NCBI GenBank assembly: GCA_035559315.1
Contig: DATMBJ010000217.1
Span: 1-16,329, forward strand
DNA length: 16,329 nt
From: DATLZM01 sp035559315
GTDB taxonomy: Bacteria; Actinomycetota; UBA4738; HRBIN12
Direction: 5' to 3'
In this document: positions 13,857 through 16,329 of the stretch, in pieces
Numbering within the stretch: the stretch's first letter is position 1
How the letters are laid out: the number at the start of each line of letters is the position of its first letter
Position numbers and translations under genes: made by a program
The notes under the pieces: generated by a model
Told to the model about the DNA's origin: nothing
What the model saw: only the letters and a program-made list of their open reading frames with translations
Databases searched by the model: none

Positions 13857-14683
13857 TCCCCGCGCCCTTCGAGTACGAGCGGGCCGAGTCGGTCGAGCAG
13901 GCGATCGACCTGCTCGCGGCCCACGAGGACGCCAAGCTCCTGGCCGGCGGGCACTCGCTCCTGCCGCTGATGCGGCTGCGCCTGGCCCGTCCCTCCATGC
14001 TCGTGGACATCGGGCGGCTCCGCGACCTCTCCTACGTCCGCGAGGAGGGGGACGTGGTGGCGATCGGGGCGCTCACCCGCTGGCACGACCTGGCGGGGAG
14101 CGAGGTGCTCCAGCGGGCCTGCCCGATCGTCTCCCACACCGCGGCCGGGATCGGCGACCCGCAGGTCCGCCACATGGGGACGATCGGCGGGTCGGTGGCC
14201 CACGCCGACCCCGCCTCGGACATGCCGGCGGTCCTCGTGGCCCTCGGGGCCGAGCTGGTGGCCCGAGGGCCGGGCGGCGAGCGCACGATCCCGGCGGGGG
14301 AGTTCTTCCAGGGGCTCTTCACCTCGGCCCTGGCCGCGGACGAGGTGCTCACCGAGGTCCGGGTCCCCAGGACCGAGGGGCGCGGGTGGAGCTACCTGAA
14401 GTTCCACCGCCGGGCCCAGGACTGGGCGATCGTCGGGGTGGCCGCGCTCGCCGGCGACGGCGGTCCGCCGGCGGTGGCCCTCACCAACATGGGGGACCGG
14501 CCGATCCGGGCGGCCGGGGTCGAGGAGGCCCTGGCCGGCGGCGCGAGCCCGGCGGAGGCCGCCGAGCGGGCGGCGGAGGGGACGAACCCGCCCTCCGACC
14601 CTTTCGGGAGCGCCGAGTACCGCCGCGAGCTCGCCAAGGTCCTGGTGCGTCGGGCCCTCGAGGCCGCCATGGCCGGCCGGTGA
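13853..14683 (+). CDS. Form II CO dehydrogenase-like medium (FAD-binding) subunit
   Basis: A 276-aa FAD subunit with AGGHS (31-35) and TIGGS (110-114), plus GDPQVRHMGTIGGSVAHADPASD in one block. The ATG overlaps the large-subunit stop (ATGA at 13853-13856) and has GGGAGGT upstream, so the genes are translationally coupled. S-L-M is the gene order known for form II clusters, which makes this the cognate FAD subunit of the large subunit before it. It differs from the other two FAD subunits in the window in the FAD loops (AGGHS rather than AGGQS, DPQVRHMG rather than DPLVRNLG). The end of the gene lies inside a short 28-nt-period duplication. Confidence 0.93.
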   Translation: MIPAPFEYERAESVEQAIDLLAAHEDAKLLAGGHSLLPLMRLRLARPSMLVDIGRLRDLSYVREEGDVVAIGALTRWHDLAGSEVLQRACPIVSHTAAGIGDPQVRHMGTIGGSVAHADPASDMPAVLVALGAELVARGPGGERTIPAGEFFQGLFTSALAADEVLTEVRVPRTEGRGWSYLKFHRRAQDWAIVGVAALAGDGGPPAVALTNMGDRPIRAAGVEEALAGGASPAEAAERAAEGTNPPSDPFGSAEYRRELAKVLVRRALEAAMAGR

Positions 14684-14722
14684 GCGCGGGCTCCTGAGCG
14701 CCGGCCGCTGAGCGCGGGCTCC
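14672..14722 (+). repeat. Short direct duplication, 28-nt period, across a stop codon
   Basis: A 23-nt block at 14672-14694 recurs at 14700-14722 with one mismatch. The first copy includes the stop codon of the form II FAD gene, and the sequence TGAGCG appears three times. Probably slippage or local duplication after the gene end. Confidence 0.7.
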
Positions 14723-14753
14723 GACCCTGGGGGCCGCGGTCCGTGGGGTCTTT
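14723..14753 (+). terminator. Weak candidate terminator after the form II operon
   Basis: GACCC (14723-14727) pairs with GGGTC (14746-14750) around an 18-nt GC-rich loop and is followed by TTT. The stem is short, so this is tentative. Confidence 0.3.
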
Positions 14754-14780
14754 GACGCCGGCCGCGGGCGGCGATTGGAT
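14752..14780 (+). promoter_or_regulatory. Possible promoter of the mscS-like gene
   Basis: TTGACG (14752-14757, five of six -35 bases) and TTGGAT (14775-14780, three of six -10 bases) are 17 nt apart. The predicted start falls close to the ATG at 14789, so the message could be leaderless or nearly so. The -10 match is poor. Confidence 0.35.
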
Positions 14781-14788
14781 GGTGAGCG

Positions 14789-15607
14789 ATGGAGCCCGCC
14801 GAGGTCGCCGCGGACTGGTTCTCGGCGCACGGGGTCCGGGTGCTCGCGACCCTGGGCGTCGCGGTCGTCGTGACCGTCGTCGCCCGCCTGCTCGTGCGCA
14901 GGTTCCGCCGCAAGCTCGAGGGGGTCTCGAGCGTCACCCAGGAGCTGAACATCCAGCGGGCGGCCACCCTCACCAGCGCGCTCTCGGCGGCGGCGGTGGT
15001 GGTGATCTGGACCCTCGCCGTGCTGATGGTCCTGAACGAGGTCACCAACATCGCCCCGCTGCTCGCCTCGGCCGGGGTGGCCGGGGTGGCCCTCGGGTTC
15101 GGGGCCCAGAGCCTGGTGCGGGACGGCCTGTCGGGGTTCTTCATCCTCCTCGAGAACCAGTTCGGGGTGGGCGACGTGGTCGAGATCCGCAGCACCGCCG
15201 GGCCCCTGTCGGGGAAGGTGGAGAGCCTGACGCTCCGGGTCACCGCCCTCCGGGACTTCGACGGGACCCTCCACATCGTCCCCAACGGGAACATCCAGGC
15301 GGTCTCGAACAAGTCGCGCGGGTGGGCCCGGGCCATCGTGGACGTGCGGATCGCCTACGGCGAGGACGTGGATCGGGTGCGGGGCGTGCTCGACGAGCTC
15401 TTCGCCGAGCTCCGGGAGGACCCGACGCTCAAGGCCTGGGTCATGGACGGGCCGAGGATCCTGGGGATCGAGTCCCTCGCCGAGGGGGCCGTCGTGGTCC
15501 GGGTGGTGGCCGAGACCCGTCCCTCCAAGCGCTGGGACGTCGAGCGGGCGCTCCGGGAGCGGATCGCCCGGCGCCTCGACCAGCGGGGGGTCCGAGCCCC
15601 GGCCTGA
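14789..15607 (+). CDS. MscS-type small-conductance mechanosensitive channel
   Basis: A 272-aa integral membrane protein, close in size to E. coli MscS (286 aa). Three hydrophobic segments are visible: about 15-36 (VRVLATLGVAVVVTVVARLL), about 60-83 (LTSALSAAAVVVIWTLAVLMVL) and a pore helix region about 88-118 (LLASAGVAGVALGFGAQSLV then LSGFFILLENQFGVGDVV), which is the Gly/Ala-rich TM3 signature of the family. The beta domain follows (VESLTLRVTALRDFDGTLHIVPNG) and a C-terminal alpha/beta domain to the end. Such channels open under membrane tension during hypo-osmotic shock. The basic residues after the first segment (RRFRRK) fit a normal MscS topology. Start ATG 14789; the ribosome site is weak. 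It is not evidently linked to the cox genes. Confidence 0.9.
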   Translation: MEPAEVAADWFSAHGVRVLATLGVAVVVTVVARLLVRRFRRKLEGVSSVTQELNIQRAATLTSALSAAAVVVIWTLAVLMVLNEVTNIAPLLASAGVAGVALGFGAQSLVRDGLSGFFILLENQFGVGDVVEIRSTAGPLSGKVESLTLRVTALRDFDGTLHIVPNGNIQAVSNKSRGWARAIVDVRIAYGEDVDRVRGVLDELFAELREDPTLKAWVMDGPRILGIESLAEGAVVVRVVAETRPSKRWDVERALRERIARRLDQRGVRAPA

Positions 15608-15755
15608 CGGCCGTCCTCCCCAGGGCCCGGCGCTCCTCGGCGGGTGCCCTAGAAAGCCCGGGCCGGGCGCGTCATCTCTCCAGATGGACACGGGAACGAC
15701 CGGTCCCGGCCGGCCCGCGGCCGGCCGATGCCAGCCCGGAAGGAGGTGATGCGCG
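15608..15755 (+). other. Intergenic region upstream of the Hsp20 gene
   Basis: 148 bp holding an inverted repeat CATCT-CTCC-AGATG (15673-15686) and a stem GGCCGG/CCGGCC with a 7-nt loop (15708-15726) just before the ribosome site. No CIRCE or HAIR heat-shock operator was recognised. A GC-rich partial stem near 15623-15650 could end the mscS transcript. Confidence 0.4.
15740..15750 (+). promoter_or_regulatory. 11-nt Shine-Dalgarno sequence of the Hsp20 gene
   Basis: AAGGAGGTGAT is fully complementary to the canonical 16S rRNA 3' tail and lies 5 nt before the ATG at 15756. It fixes the start, although an out-of-frame ATG (15749-15751) overlaps its end. Confidence 0.75.
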
Positions 15756-16211
15756 ATGCTCGCTCGGACCTGGATGGACGTGGACGAGCTGTTCCGCCGG
15801 ATCGAGCGGGACTTCGCGGACCTCTTCGGGCGGACCTTCTGGGGCACCGCCCGCGAGGCGCGGGTGACCCCTCCGATGGAGGTCCTTCGCAAGGAGGGTG
15901 AGCTCGTGGTGCGGGTGGAGCTGCCCGGGATCGACCCGGAGAAGGTGGACGTGACCCTCGAGGACAACGTCCTCCGCATCCGGGCCGAGCGCGGTGGCGA
16001 GCTCCCGGAGGGCGTCGAGCCCCTGCGCCGTGAGTTCGCCTACGGGACCTTCGAGCGGGAGGTGACGCTCCCGGAGGGGATCCACTCCGACAAGCTCACC
16101 GCGCGGTACGAGGCGGGGATCCTCGAGGTGACCGTGCCGTACGAGGTCCGCGCGGCCCGGAAGATCCCGGTGGAGATCGGTGCGGGCGAGAAGAAGGCGC
16201 TCGCGGCCTGA
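15756..16211 (+). CDS. Small heat-shock protein, Hsp20/alpha-crystallin family
   Basis: A 151-aa protein. A short N-terminal arm (MLARTWMDVDELFRRIERDF) leads to the alpha-crystallin domain from about residue 38 to 132: TPPMEVLRKEGELVVRVELPGI, VTLEDNVLRIRAER, YGTFEREVTLPEGI and the signature ARYEAGILEVTVPY. A C-terminal RKIPVEI supplies the I-x-I type anchor used for oligomer assembly. Length is typical. It acts as an ATP-independent holdase for unfolding proteins in the cytoplasm. It is 148 bp from the mscS gene and is followed by strong hairpins, so it is probably a single-gene unit. Its unusually long ribosome site suggests high expression. Confidence 0.93.
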   Translation: MLARTWMDVDELFRRIERDFADLFGRTFWGTAREARVTPPMEVLRKEGELVVRVELPGIDPEKVDVTLEDNVLRIRAERGGELPEGVEPLRREFAYGTFEREVTLPEGIHSDKLTARYEAGILEVTVPYEVRAARKIPVEIGAGEKKALAA

Positions 16212-16229
16212 TCCCCGCGGGCCGGCGCC

Positions 16230-16251
16230 GGCGGCCCCTCGGCGGGCCGCC
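16230..16251 (+). terminator. GC-rich hairpin after the Hsp20 gene (first of two)
   Basis: A perfect 8-bp stem GGCGGCCC / GGGCCGCC closes a 6-nt CTCGGC loop, 18 nt after the stop. No T-tract follows. Confidence 0.5.
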
Positions 16252-16264
16252 ACCGGCCCGTACG

Positions 16265-16311
16265 CCGACGCCCGCCCCTGCTCGGGCGACCGGGCGCGGG
16301 GCGGGCGTCGG
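16265..16311 (+). terminator. Long hairpin after the Hsp20 gene (second of two)
   Basis: A perfect 14-bp stem (16265-16278 with 16298-16311) encloses an inner 6-bp stem (16280-16285 with 16290-16295, one G-U pair) capped by a GCGA loop, a GNRA-type tetraloop. It is the strongest hairpin found in the window, but it has no T-tract, as is common in high-GC bacteria. Confidence 0.6.
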
Positions 16312-16329
16312 TCCGGGCCCGTGAGGGCC

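Noticed and set aside
1..16329. Mobile elements, CRISPR arrays, tRNA or rRNA genes
   Set aside because: No transposase or integrase motif, no regularly spaced repeats and no tRNA-like or rRNA-like sequence was found; codon and base use look uniform throughout.

Overview
The window is very GC-rich (most third codon positions are G or C), has GTG as well as ATG starts, short or overlapping gene junctions and strong GGAGG ribosome sites. No 16S rRNA, tRNA or other taxonomic marker is present. The codon use, the aerobic molybdenum CO dehydrogenase gene content and one apparently leaderless gene fit a high-GC actinobacterium best, but this is inference and another high-GC phylum is not excluded. 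No mobile element, CRISPR array, tRNA or rRNA was seen.

Left edge: the 3' end of a nitrilase-family amidohydrolase gene (+ strand, 1-252) meets a long minus-strand operon. Only 22 bp separate the two stop codons, and they hold a compact hairpin. The minus operon, read from 9067 down to 275, is coxM-coxS-coxL (form I aerobic CO dehydrogenase, active-site loop AYRCSFR), an XdhC-family protein fused to a YHS metal-binding domain, a canonical XdhC/CoxI protein, coxG, a MocA-like molybdenum cofactor cytidylyltransferase, and the large and small subunits of an aconitase X (AcnX) enzyme. The first seven genes form a coherent set: three catalytic subunits, two cofactor-insertion factors, a membrane-recruitment factor and an enzyme that could make the cytidylylated cofactor. 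The AcnX pair at the end is unexpected.

Centre: a 329-bp divergent intergenic region (9068-9396) carries a good sigma70-type promoter for the minus operon with a leader of about 177 nt, an 18-bp inverted repeat touching its -35 box, and a promoter for a plus-strand helix-turn-helix regulator that appears to be leaderless.

Right half, plus strand: the regulator gene is followed after 1 nt by a coxM-like gene. Then comes a second hydroxylase set, coxS-coxL-coxM, whose large subunit has the form II loop AYRGAGR. Form I (order M-S-L) and form II (order S-L-M) clusters therefore lie back to back around one control region. The form II side has one more FAD subunit than the canonical three genes. 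After it come an MscS-type mechanosensitive channel gene and an Hsp20 small heat-shock protein gene with an 11-nt Shine-Dalgarno match, and the window ends in two strong GC-rich hairpins.

The most interesting items are the XdhC-YHS fusion beside a copper-dependent form I enzyme, the HTH regulator with an unrecognised C-terminal domain and its candidate half-sites, the AcnX pair in a cox operon, and the duplicated FAD subunit.
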